From: Bacillus sp. ISL-18
GTDB lineage: Bacteria > Bacillota > Bacilli > Bacillales > Cytobacillaceae
NCBI RefSeq assembly: GCF_018613415.1
Contig: NZ_JAGGQG010000011.1
Coordinates: forward strand, 124,001-188,000
DNA: 64,000 bases
Direction: 5' to 3'
The position numbers and the translations under genes are program-made. The notes beneath the pieces are model-generated. The model was given only the letters and a program-made list of their open reading frames with translations, did not search any database and was not told the DNA's origin. Numbering within the stretch: the first letter of the stretch is position 1; each line of letters begins with the position of its first letter. Shown here in pieces: positions 56,814 through 64,000 of the stretch.

Positions 56814-58055
56814 ATGGAAAAAATAATAACGGAAATGATGAGTTTAGCCAATAGTTGTGACTGCGGCAATCATCATAATCAGATTCCGATTGAGACAATT
56901 TTAGTAGGAAACAATGTTTTAGGGGATGCCGCTGCTTATTTGGAAAAGAAATCTTTTAAAAAAGCAATCATCATTGCAGACGATCAGACTTTTCGTGCTG
57001 CTGGGAAAGAACTAACCAAGCATCTATTCACAACCAAGGTCGGCTATTCTACCTGTTTGCTGCAGCCTGACGAGAATAATGATGTAGTGGCAGATGAAAA
57101 GTCTTTAGTACAAGCATTGTTGGAAACGTCACAAGATACGGATGTCATTATAGCCGTAGGTTCTGGAACTATCCATGATATCGCTCGCTTTACAAGTACG
57201 AAAATGAAAATTCCGTTCATTTCTGTTCCTACTGCTCCTTCCGTTGATGGATTTACATCAATGGGAGCCCCGCTAATTGTGAGAGGAAGGAAGAAAACCT
57301 TTCAAATGAAGGCGCCTATTGCGGTATTTGCTGATTTAATTGTATTAAAAAATGCGCCTAAGAAAATGATTGCGGCCGGATTTGGGAATATGTTAGCCAA
57401 ATATACCTCTCTTGCGGATTGGCAATTTGGGCATCTAGTTTATGGTGAACCCTATTGTCCCCTTGTTGCAACTATTACGAGGGAGGCTCTTAATCTATGT
57501 GTTGAGAAAGCGGATAAAATTGCCGCCTCTGATGAAGAAGGGATCCGCTTTTTAATTGAAGCCCTTATTCAATCTGGATTAGCAATGTTACTATTTGGCC
57601 AATCCCATCCTGCTTCAGGAGGGGAGCATCATCTCTCACACTATTGGGAGATGGAATTTTTACGACAAAACCGCCCACAAGTCCTTCACGGGGTCAAGGT
57701 GGGGGTGGCGGTTGCTCTCCTGGCAGAAGTATATGAAAGAGAATTTATCCCATTTCTCTATATACTGAGAAAATTAGATGATACGATCAAAACAATTGAA
57801 GACTATAGTATAGTTCGAAATATTAAAGAAAACATTGAAGAAATTAAAGCGGCATACGCGGCTATCCCAAAAGCCTCTCAACTGCGTGAACTTATCGAAA
57901 AAGTTGAAGGCGAAATACTGCCGAGCCAACTGGGGATTGACGGAAATTTTGTCATGAGAAGTTTAACCGAAGCCCACCATTTAAGAGATCGTTTTACAGC
58001 GTTAAAGTTTCTAAATGAGGTAGTCAAAGTCAATCATCATGAAGAAGTGAGATAA
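56814..58055 (+). CDS. araM: AraM, sn-glycerol-1-phosphate dehydrogenase
   Basis: 413 residues, an iron-alcohol-dehydrogenase-like fold. VIAVGSGTIHDIARFTSTKMKIPFISVPTAPSVDGFTSMGAP is the NAD(P)-binding and substrate segment; Asp (in ASLADWQFG-type region), HPASGGEHHLSHYWEM and QVLHGVKVG hold metal ligands. B. subtilis AraM reduces dihydroxyacetone phosphate to glycerol-1-phosphate for an archaeal-type ether-like lipid, despite lying in the arabinose operon. It starts 38 bp after the epimerase and is followed 23 bp later by a GH43 gene, so it is within the same transcription unit. Confidence 0.93.
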   Translation: MEKIITEMMSLANSCDCGNHHNQIPIETILVGNNVLGDAAAYLEKKSFKKAIIIADDQTFRAAGKELTKHLFTTKVGYSTCLLQPDENNDVVADEKSLVQALLETSQDTDVIIAVGSGTIHDIARFTSTKMKIPFISVPTAPSVDGFTSMGAPLIVRGRKKTFQMKAPIAVFADLIVLKNAPKKMIAAGFGNMLAKYTSLADWQFGHLVYGEPYCPLVATITREALNLCVEKADKIAASDEEGIRFLIEALIQSGLAMLLFGQSHPASGGEHHLSHYWEMEFLRQNRPQVLHGVKVGVAVALLAEVYEREFIPFLYILRKLDDTIKTIEDYSIVRNIKENIEEIKAAYAAIPKASQLRELIEKVEGEILPSQLGIDGNFVMRSLTEAHHLRDRFTALKFLNEVVKVNHHEEVR

Positions 58056-58078
58056 ATGAAAGAGAAAGGTGATCAAAT

Positions 58079-59032
58079 ATGCCTAAGATTGAAACATTAA
58101 ATAATCCCATCGTCGAGCAGCGTGCTGATCCATGGGTCTATAAACATAAGGATGGTTACTACTATTTCACAGCTTCTGTACCGGAATATGACCGGATTGA
58201 AGTCAGAAGGGCTGCAACCATACAGGGGTTAGGTGAAGCAGAACCTGTCGTTGCTTGGAGAAAACATGAAGAGGGACCAATGAGTGCCAATATTTGGGCA
58301 CCTGAAATTCATTACATTGACGGAAAGTGGTACATCTATTATGCGGCGGCACGGGCAGATGAGATTTTTGACCATCGCATGTATGTTATTGAAAATGATT
58401 CCGTGAACCCTCTGGAAGGAACTTGGGTAGAAAAGGGTCAAGTGGTAACAGGGTGGGAGTCATTCTCTCTGGATGCTACGACCTTTGAGCATAAAGGGCA
58501 AAGGTATTATGTTTGGGCCCAAAGAGACCCTAAAATTGTTGGCAACTCCAACCTTTACATCGCCAAAATGGTCAATCCTTGGACGATTGAAGGGCCTCAA
58601 GTGATGATCACAAAGCCTGAATATGATTGGGAAACCATCGGCTTCTTAGTAAACGAGGGTGCGGCGGTCTTAAAGAGAAACGGAAAGATTTTTATTTCCT
58701 ATTCTGCAAGTGCGACAGATGACAATTATTGTATGGGTCTCCTTTCTGCAGATGAAAATAGTGATTTATTAGACCCTGCATCATGGAAAAAAACAGAAAC
58801 CCCTGTATTCCAAACAAATGTAGAAAACAGTCAATATGGACCGGGCCATAACAGCTTCACAGTATCAGAAGACGGAAACCAAGATGTTTTGATCTATCAC
58901 GCTCGTAACTATCGGGAGATTGAGGGCGATCCTTTATGGGATCCGAACCGCCACACTCGGGCTCAAGTGTTTACTTGGAATGAAGATGGAACACCGAATT
59001 TTGGTGTCCCAGTCGCTGATGCAAAAGAATAA
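58079..59032 (+). CDS. GH43 exo-alpha-1,5-L-arabinofuranosidase-type enzyme (copy 1)
   Basis: 317 residues, a stand-alone five-bladed propeller. Base Asp17 in EQRADPWVY, pKa-modulating Asp in SLDATTFEHKGQRYY and acid Glu in VNEGAAVLKRNGKIF. DNYCMGLLSADE and YGPGHNSFTVSEDG are features of the subfamily that includes exo-alpha-1,5-arabinofuranosidases. No signal peptide; it would clip arabinose singly from imported arabino-oligosaccharides. It has a close paralogue directly downstream. Confidence 0.9.
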   Translation: MPKIETLNNPIVEQRADPWVYKHKDGYYYFTASVPEYDRIEVRRAATIQGLGEAEPVVAWRKHEEGPMSANIWAPEIHYIDGKWYIYYAAARADEIFDHRMYVIENDSVNPLEGTWVEKGQVVTGWESFSLDATTFEHKGQRYYVWAQRDPKIVGNSNLYIAKMVNPWTIEGPQVMITKPEYDWETIGFLVNEGAAVLKRNGKIFISYSASATDDNYCMGLLSADENSDLLDPASWKKTETPVFQTNVENSQYGPGHNSFTVSEDGNQDVLIYHARNYREIEGDPLWDPNRHTRAQVFTWNEDGTPNFGVPVADAKE

Positions 59033-59068
59033 TCAATAGCTGACATTATGTTTGGAAGGAAGATTACG

Positions 59069-60034
59069 ATGGTAAAAGTAACAATCGAACAGGCAAAAAC
59101 AGCACAGGATCTGATTATCGAGCAGAGAGCGGATCCATGGGTCTATAAACATTCAGATGGATATTATTACTTTACCGCATCTGTTCCTGAATATGACCGT
59201 ATCGAGGTTAGACGTTCAAAAACCATCCAGGGTATAGTAGATGCAGAACCTGTTACCGCCTGGAAAAAGCATGAAACAGGACCATTAAGTGCTCTGATTT
59301 GGGCACCAGAAATCCACTATATGAATGGCAGCTGGTACATTTATTATGCTGCTGCACCATCAAAAGAAATTATTAATGGTCTTTTTCAACATCGCATGTT
59401 TGTGATTGAAAACAAATCCGCTAATCCATTAGAAGGTACATGGGAAGAAAAGGGACAAATTAAAACCGATTGGGAATCATTTGCATTAGATGCGACAACA
59501 TTCGAGCATAAAGGACAGCACTATCTTGTCTGGGCTCAAAAGGATCCTAACATCCGAGGCAATTCCAATCTTTATATTGCCCTGTTAGAAAACCCTTGGA
59601 CGATTAAAGGGCCGCAGGTAATGATTGCTAAACCGGAATATGATTGGGAAACGATTGGATTCTGGGTTAATGAAGGGCCGGCAGTACTAAAGAGAAATGG
59701 GAAGCTCTTTATTTCCTATTCCGGAAGTGCTACCGATGAGAATTATTGCATGGGCCTTTTGACTGCGGATGAATCAAGGGACCTGTTGGACCCAAATTCA
59801 TGGAGCAAATCGGAAGCACCAGTATTTAAAACTAATTATGAAGCAGGTCAATATGGTCCAGGACATAACAGTTTCACAGTTTCTGAAGATGGCAGCAAGG
59901 ATATTCTTGTCTATCACGTAAGAAACTATACAGAAATTGTGGGAGATCCACTATATGATCCAAATCGCCACACTTGTGCGAAAGAGTTCACCTGGAATCC
60001 GGACGGTACTCCCAATCTAGGTTTTCCTAGTTAA
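59069..60034 (+). CDS. GH43 exo-alpha-1,5-L-arabinofuranosidase-type enzyme (copy 2)
   Basis: 321 residues from ATG 59069, with AAGGA eight bases upstream; ATG 59048 overlaps that site. Same motifs as copy 1: EQRADPWVY, ALDATTFEHKG, VNEGPAVLKRNGKLF, GPGHNSFTVSEDG. Differences include a four-residue insertion in the loop after YYAAAPSKEI (IINGLFQHRMF against IFDHRMY), close to the active-site rim. Tandem duplication with 36 bp between genes. A terminator follows. Confidence 0.9.
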   Translation: MVKVTIEQAKTAQDLIIEQRADPWVYKHSDGYYYFTASVPEYDRIEVRRSKTIQGIVDAEPVTAWKKHETGPLSALIWAPEIHYMNGSWYIYYAAAPSKEIINGLFQHRMFVIENKSANPLEGTWEEKGQIKTDWESFALDATTFEHKGQHYLVWAQKDPNIRGNSNLYIALLENPWTIKGPQVMIAKPEYDWETIGFWVNEGPAVLKRNGKLFISYSGSATDENYCMGLLTADESRDLLDPNSWSKSEAPVFKTNYEAGQYGPGHNSFTVSEDGSKDILVYHVRNYTEIVGDPLYDPNRHTCAKEFTWNPDGTPNLGFPS

Positions 60035-60048
60035 CTCTATTAATAATT

Positions 60049-60083
60049 AGATTCATATCTTTTTATGATATGAATCTTTTTCT
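60049..60083 (+). terminator. Rho-independent terminator
   Basis: AGATTCATATC and GATATGAATCT form a perfect 11-bp stem followed by TTTTCTG. It ends the epimerase-araM-GH43 unit. Confidence 0.88.
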
Positions 60084-60154
60084 GTAAAAATGAAGAGGCC
60101 GGCTGGTCTCGTTTGAGCTTTTATGATGTGAAATTTTATAAGGTGGACAGGAAA

Positions 60155-61522
60155 ATGGCAACTTCAATTGATCAAAGAAACATGAGCTTAAGAACGATCA
60201 CATGGCCTATTCTCATAGAGTTATTCTTGCAAACAATCATGGGCAGTACCGACACCATTATGCTCTCGCATATTTCTGATCACGTGGTAGCAGCTGTTGG
60301 TGTTGCCAATCAGCTTGTCTTTTTTACGATACTAATCTTCAGTTTTACTGCAACTGGGACGGCGGTTCTTGTTTCACAATATTTAGGTGCGGGTATGAAA
60401 AAAGAGGCAAAGCAGGCATCTGCGATATCCATATCCATTAATTTAGGAATAGGATTGGCAGTTAGTTTGTTAATGGTTACGTTTAAAGGGCCGCTTTTAG
60501 CATTGTTCCACCTTAAACCGGATATAGCTGAAATAGGTTACGAATATTTATCTATTGTAGGTGGGACCCTGTTTTTGCAAGCTGTCCTCGTTACGGTTTC
60601 CTCTATTTTAAGAGCACACGGCTTTACAAGAGAGGCCATGTTTGTCTCGGTGATGATGAATGTGATTCACTTAGCTGGCAATAGTATTGTTATTTTTGGA
60701 TTATTTGGATTCCCAGTGCTGGGAGTTAAGGGTGTGGCTATTTCAACTGCATTAAGCCGGGCTGCTGCTTTACTTATTGCCTTTATCCTTATGTATAGGA
60801 GGCTTCCAATAGCTATAAGAAAGGAAGATTATTTTAACTTCCAACTATCACAAATTAAAAAAATCTTAAAAATTGGCATACCGGCTGCCAGTGAACAAAT
60901 TAGCTATAATACGAGCCAGATGGCGATGACGGCTATTACCGCGATTATTGGAGCGGCCGCTCTTTCCACTCGAGTGTATACCTGGAATATCATGTCGTTC
61001 ATCATGTTATTTGGATTAGCGATGGGACAGGGAACGCAAATTCTAATTGGATATCGAGTCGGAGCAGGAGATTTTGAAGGAGCTTATCGGCAATTACTGA
61101 AAAGTTTAAAATATAGCTTTATTATTACCATTTTCATCTCGATTATAGTTGCTATTTTTAGAGAAGATTTTATGCGCATCTTTACGCATGATAAAGAAAT
61201 TATCCATACCGGTGGTAAATTATTGCTATTGTGTTTGATACTCGAACCGGGCCGGACCTTTAACATCTTGGTCGTCAACTCACTCCGCGCAACCGGTGAT
61301 GCCGCTTTTTCGGTAAAAATAGGCGTGCTATCCATGTGGGGGATTGCTGTACCCATTTCTTATTTTTTAGGGATTCATATGGGATTGGGCTTGGCTGGAA
61401 TTTGGATTGCCTTTATCGTCGATGAATGGGAAAGAGGCATTGTCATGTATTTCAGGTGGAGAAGCCGGGCATGGGAGAAAAAAGTATTGGTTGTTCATTC
61501 AAAAACGATAACGGCCGGATAA
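60155..61522 (+). CDS. MATE-family multidrug/metabolite exporter
   Basis: 455 residues from ATG 60155 (AAGGTGG upstream; a TTG 42 bp earlier is in frame). Twelve hydrophobic segments in two repeated halves. WPILIELFLQTIMGSTDTIMLSHISDHVVAAVGVANQL is the typical first-repeat signature and EQISYNTSQMAMTAITAIIGAAALSTRVYTWNI that of the second. It exchanges Na+ or H+ for organic cations. Nothing in the sequence links it to sugar use; it lies between the arabinose cluster and another reductase. Confidence 0.92.
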   Translation: MATSIDQRNMSLRTITWPILIELFLQTIMGSTDTIMLSHISDHVVAAVGVANQLVFFTILIFSFTATGTAVLVSQYLGAGMKKEAKQASAISISINLGIGLAVSLLMVTFKGPLLALFHLKPDIAEIGYEYLSIVGGTLFLQAVLVTVSSILRAHGFTREAMFVSVMMNVIHLAGNSIVIFGLFGFPVLGVKGVAISTALSRAAALLIAFILMYRRLPIAIRKEDYFNFQLSQIKKILKIGIPAASEQISYNTSQMAMTAITAIIGAAALSTRVYTWNIMSFIMLFGLAMGQGTQILIGYRVGAGDFEGAYRQLLKSLKYSFIITIFISIIVAIFREDFMRIFTHDKEIIHTGGKLLLLCLILEPGRTFNILVVNSLRATGDAAFSVKIGVLSMWGIAVPISYFLGIHMGLGLAGIWIAFIVDEWERGIVMYFRWRSRAWEKKVLVVHSKTITAG

Positions 61523-61549
61523 ATCAATGAGTGTAAGGAGACTTGAATA

Positions 61550-62524
61550 ATGAAATATCGCAGACTTGGAAACAGCGGTTTAAAGGTTAGTGAAATTGGT
61601 TTAGGAAGCTGGTTAACATATGGGAAGGCTGTCACTGACAATACGGCATATGATTGCATCCATAAAGCATATGAACTCGGTATTAATTTTTTTGATACAG
61701 CGAATGCCTACGAAGGTGGGAAAGCAGAAGAGGTCCTTGGGGAAGCACTAAAAGCGTATCCAAGGAGTAGTTATGTAGTCGCCACAAAGCTATTCTTCCC
61801 GATGGGAGATCGGCCAAATGAGCGCGGATTATCAAGGAAGCATATCGTTGAACAATGTGACGCCAGTCTTAAGCGGCTTGGCCTAGACTATATTGATTTG
61901 TACCAATGTCATCGCTTTGATCCAGAGGTGCCAGTTGAGGAAACACTATATGCTTTAGATGATTTAATCAGGCAAGGGAAAATATTATATGCGGGTGTCA
62001 GTGAATGGAGTGCTGCCCAAATTGAAAACGCGGTGGGAATCGGTAAGGCCAATCACTTACGGCCGATTATCTCCAATCAGCCAATCTATAACATGTTTGA
62101 GAGATATATAGAAAAGGAGGTCCTACCGGTTTGCACGGAAAAAGGAATCGGACAAATTGTTTTTTCACCGTTAGCCCAAGGAGTTTTAACAGGAAAGTAT
62201 AAACCTAATACGGAGAAGCCTGAAGACAGCCGGGCAGCAAATGATTCGACTAACTGGGTGATTAATAGTTATCTTCGAAATGATGTTTTAGAATGTGTTC
62301 AGCAATTGAATGGCGTGGCTGAGGAGTTAGGTGTAACCTTAAGTCAGCTGGCACTCGCCTGGATTCTTCGACACCCTAGTATTAGTTCTGCTATTATTGG
62401 GGCCAGCCGTCCAGAGCAAGTAGTGGAGAATGTTAAAGCAGTGGATGTGGTATTAACTCAAGATGTTTTGGGTGAGATTGAAAACATACTAGAACAGGTA
62501 AAAGATTTTGCACCGTTAAGGTAA
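61550..62524 (+). CDS. Aldo/keto reductase, YghZ/Kv-beta type
   Basis: 324 residues. Asp and Tyr in NFFDTANAYEGGKAEEVLGEAL, Lys in VVATKLFFPMGDRPNERGLSR and His in DLYQCHRFDPEVPVEETL complete the tetrad. NQPIYNMFERYIEKEVLPVCTEKGIGQIVFSPLAQGVLTGKY is typical of the potassium-channel beta-subunit/YghZ branch, which reduces aldehydes and methylglyoxal. It differs in branch from the reductases at 1 and 26035. TAAGGAG precedes the ATG. Confidence 0.92.
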   Translation: MKYRRLGNSGLKVSEIGLGSWLTYGKAVTDNTAYDCIHKAYELGINFFDTANAYEGGKAEEVLGEALKAYPRSSYVVATKLFFPMGDRPNERGLSRKHIVEQCDASLKRLGLDYIDLYQCHRFDPEVPVEETLYALDDLIRQGKILYAGVSEWSAAQIENAVGIGKANHLRPIISNQPIYNMFERYIEKEVLPVCTEKGIGQIVFSPLAQGVLTGKYKPNTEKPEDSRAANDSTNWVINSYLRNDVLECVQQLNGVAEELGVTLSQLALAWILRHPSISSAIIGASRPEQVVENVKAVDVVLTQDVLGEIENILEQVKDFAPLR

Positions 62525-62557
62525 GCCACGGTTCACTATCTATTTACGGTGGTTCTA

Positions 62558-62667
62558 TAGACAAAATCAATAGGTCCACCATATAATTTGTCTAATAGAA
62601 GTAGTCTAATAGAAGTAGTCTATTAGACAAAACCAATAGTCCCCCAAAGTAATTTGTCCAATAGAAG
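62558..62667. repeat. 44-bp direct repeat pair with internal 14-bp tandem repeat
   Basis: TAGACAAAA-CAATAG ... AATTTGTC-AATAGAAG occurs at 62558-62601 and again at 62624-62667, both 44 bp. Between and overlapping them TCTAATAGAAGTAG is repeated exactly (62591-62604, 62605-62618), followed by TCTATTAGACA. This fills most of the gap between the reductase and the metallo-hydrolase gene. Confidence 0.75.
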
Positions 62668-62716
62668 AAGGCCGCAATGCAGTAAGAAAAATATAAAAGG
62701 AAAATAGGTGAAATAT

Positions 62717-63565
62717 ATGGCAGCCATTTATAAAAGTGATCAAGAATTAATGAATGAGGTAAGACAAACAAAGATTTACGGAGAATCTGTTTCCTTTTGG
62801 AATTTAGGACAGGCAGGTATCCTCCTAAAAGGAACAGAAGAGGATGGACTTATTTGTATTGATCCTTATTTAAGCGGGAGTATTGAAGAACGGGATCCGG
62901 ATACTGAATTTAAAAGAGCTTTTCCACCGGTTGTTGCCCCGGGAATGCTTCAAGACTTAGACGGTGTTTTAGTCACACATGGACACGATGATCATTTAGA
63001 TCTTTTAAGCATTAAAGAGATTGCAAGAGCCTCTGACTCCGTGTTTGCAATCCCCGCACCGCTCACCTCATTAGTCCAAGAGCATGTGGCAAATAAATAT
63101 ATACATGCAGCTAAAGATGGTGAATCCTTTACTATGAAAGGATTTAAAATTACCCCTATTCCTGCGGCCCATACGGAATATGAAACGGATTCGGTAGGAA
63201 ATCATGCATTTTTAGGCTATTTGATAGAGGCTAACGGAATTCGGCTATTTCACAGCGGGGATACAGTGGTTACACCTGAGTTGATTGAAAAAGTAAAAGT
63301 GTTTAAACCACATGTTGCTTTCTTGCCCATCAATGGTGGGGACTATTTCCGCACGGCACGAGGAATTGTCGGAAACATGAGTTCTAGGGAAGCAGCGGAC
63401 TTTTCGGCTGCGGTTGGGGTAGACTTGGTTGTTCCGATTCATTATGATCTGTTTCCAAATAACCGCGACAACCCAGCTTATTTTGTCGATTACCTATTTC
63501 ATCACTATCCTAATCAAAAATTTCATATGATGGTTCCTGGTGAAAGATTTATCTATCATAAATAA
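62717..63565 (+). CDS. UlaG-like metallo-beta-lactamase-fold hydrolase
   Basis: 282 residues from ATG 62717 (AGGTGA upstream); GTG 62708 with AAAAGG upstream is a workable alternative. The metal motif is VTHGHDDHLD (HxHxDH), with later ligands in PAAHTE, HSGDT and VPIHYD. WNLGQAGILLKG at the start and FFRTARGIVGNMSSREAADF match the UlaG group, whose type member opens L-ascorbate-6-phosphate lactone. A sugar lactone or phosphodiester substrate is possible here. A clear terminator follows. Confidence 0.85.
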   Translation: MAAIYKSDQELMNEVRQTKIYGESVSFWNLGQAGILLKGTEEDGLICIDPYLSGSIEERDPDTEFKRAFPPVVAPGMLQDLDGVLVTHGHDDHLDLLSIKEIARASDSVFAIPAPLTSLVQEHVANKYIHAAKDGESFTMKGFKITPIPAAHTEYETDSVGNHAFLGYLIEANGIRLFHSGDTVVTPELIEKVKVFKPHVAFLPINGGDYFRTARGIVGNMSSREAADFSAAVGVDLVVPIHYDLFPNNRDNPAYFVDYLFHHYPNQKFHMMVPGERFIYHK

Positions 63566-63568
63566 AGG

Positions 63569-63597
63569 GCATGCAGACATTTGCATGCTTTTTTTTT
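63569..63597 (+). terminator. Rho-independent terminator
   Basis: GCATGCA and TGCATGC form a perfect stem with a 6-nt loop followed by nine T residues. Confidence 0.9.
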
Positions 63598-63652
63598 AGA
63601 TTCACTAAATAAATTTCGAGTCCTATATTGAAAACATAGGAAATTAGTAGTA

Positions 63653-63661
63653 TGTTATAAT
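63653..63661 (+). promoter_or_regulatory. Extended -10 promoter of the last gene
   Basis: TGTTATAAT is an extended -10 element (TGN-TATAAT) 42 bp before the final start codon. A TTGAAA at 63628-63633 is too far for a standard spacer. Confidence 0.55.
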
Positions 63662-63703
63662 TGTTAATAAATTTATTAATGATTATTAAGGTGGAACAAC
63701 TAC

Positions 63704-64000
63704 ATGAATTTAGATATATCTGAACAATCACTGCCTGTTTTTGAGGCCCTTGCTAGTAAGGTAAGAATGAAAATTATTCACCTTTTGGCGGAACAGCCTC
63801 GAAATGTAAAGGAGCTCGCCCAAAGCTTAGAGCTCACCAGCGCGATCATGACCATGCATGTAAAGAAATTAGAGAAAGCGGGAATCATCCAGTCGGAATT
63901 AGTCTCTGGTAAAGGCGGATTGCAAAAAAAGTGCTATCTTGTGACTGAAAAAATGGAAGTATTATTTCCTACAAAGGAACGTGAACTTAAGAAATTTCAT
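63704..64000 (+). CDS. ArsR-type winged-helix regulator, N-terminal part (runs off the window)
   Basis: 99 codons are open from ATG 63704 to the window end without a stop; AAGGTGG lies upstream. The translation begins MNLDISEQSLPVFEALASK and continues with a winged helix: VRMKIIHLLAEQPRNVKELAQ, then a recognition helix with LTSAIMTMHVKKLEKAG and a wing around GKGGLQKKCYLV. This is the ArsR/SmtB-like fold. The protein is longer than ~100 residues, so a further domain probably follows outside the window. Whether it controls the upstream hydrolase is unknown. Confidence 0.8.
   Translation, partial: MNLDISEQSLPVFEALASKVRMKIIHLLAEQPRNVKELAQSLELTSAIMTMHVKKLEKAGIIQSELVSGKGGLQKKCYLVTEKMEVLFPTKERELKKFH

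Overview
The window is low-GC chromosomal DNA from a Gram-positive spore-former-type bacterium, most likely a soil Bacillaceae (Bacillus/Neobacillus/Niallia-like). Evidence: strong GGAGG-type ribosome binding sites, frequent TTG/GTG starts, lipobox-bearing solute-binding lipoproteins, YesM/YesN two-component pairs, YesL-type DUF624 proteins, AraR-type operators (TTGTACGTAT family) and CcpA-type cre sites. No tRNA, rRNA, CRISPR array or transposase was seen.

Nearly the whole window is one hemicellulose/arabinan utilisation island. (1) 1-9.0 kb: end of an aldo/keto reductase, a polysaccharide deacetylase, a YesM/YesN-type sensor pair, two tandem paralogous sugar-binding lipoproteins and one permease pair; palindromic repeats sit between these genes. 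(2) 9.3-15.5 kb: glycerate kinase with a CdaR-type regulator, a GPH symporter with an intracellular GH5 hydrolase, and a nitroreductase. (3) 16-30.6 kb: a YesL-like protein, a second ABC importer, three GH43 enzymes, an AraC regulator, a GH51 arabinofuranosidase, an aldo/keto reductase and an SGNH esterase. (4) 30.9-37.6 kb: an IclR-controlled non-phosphorylative sugar-acid operon (FAH-family dehydratase, semialdehyde dehydrogenase, IlvD/Edd-family dehydratase) plus a phytanoyl-CoA-dioxygenase-like protein. (5) 37.8-40.8 kb: an AraC regulator, a GH27 enzyme and another DUF624 protein. (6) 41-60 kb: the L-arabinose/arabinan regulon: AraR, AraNPQ importer, membrane-anchored GH43 arabinanase, FGGY kinase in the AraB position, AraD, AraA, two GH51 enzymes, a Cys-rich small protein, aldose epimerase, AraM, and two tandem GH43 exo-enzymes. 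(7) 60-64 kb: a MATE exporter, an aldo/keto reductase, a UlaG-like metallo-hydrolase and the start of an ArsR-type regulator running off the window.

How it fits together (inference): an anchored arabinanase and enzymes encoded elsewhere produce oligosaccharides outside the cell. Three CUT1-type ABC importers, none with its own ATPase gene here, bring them in. Intracellular GH43, GH51, GH27, GH5 and SGNH enzymes trim them. L-arabinose then goes through AraA, a kinase and AraD, while sugar acids can be taken to a 2-ketoglutarate-type product by the IclR operon. Control is layered: AraR at araR, araN, araB, araD and possibly araA; an IclR protein with two 27-bp palindromes; AraC proteins, one linked to an 18-bp motif present at two promoters; and CcpA at several cre-like sites. 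Functions are assigned from motifs and context only; no database search was run.
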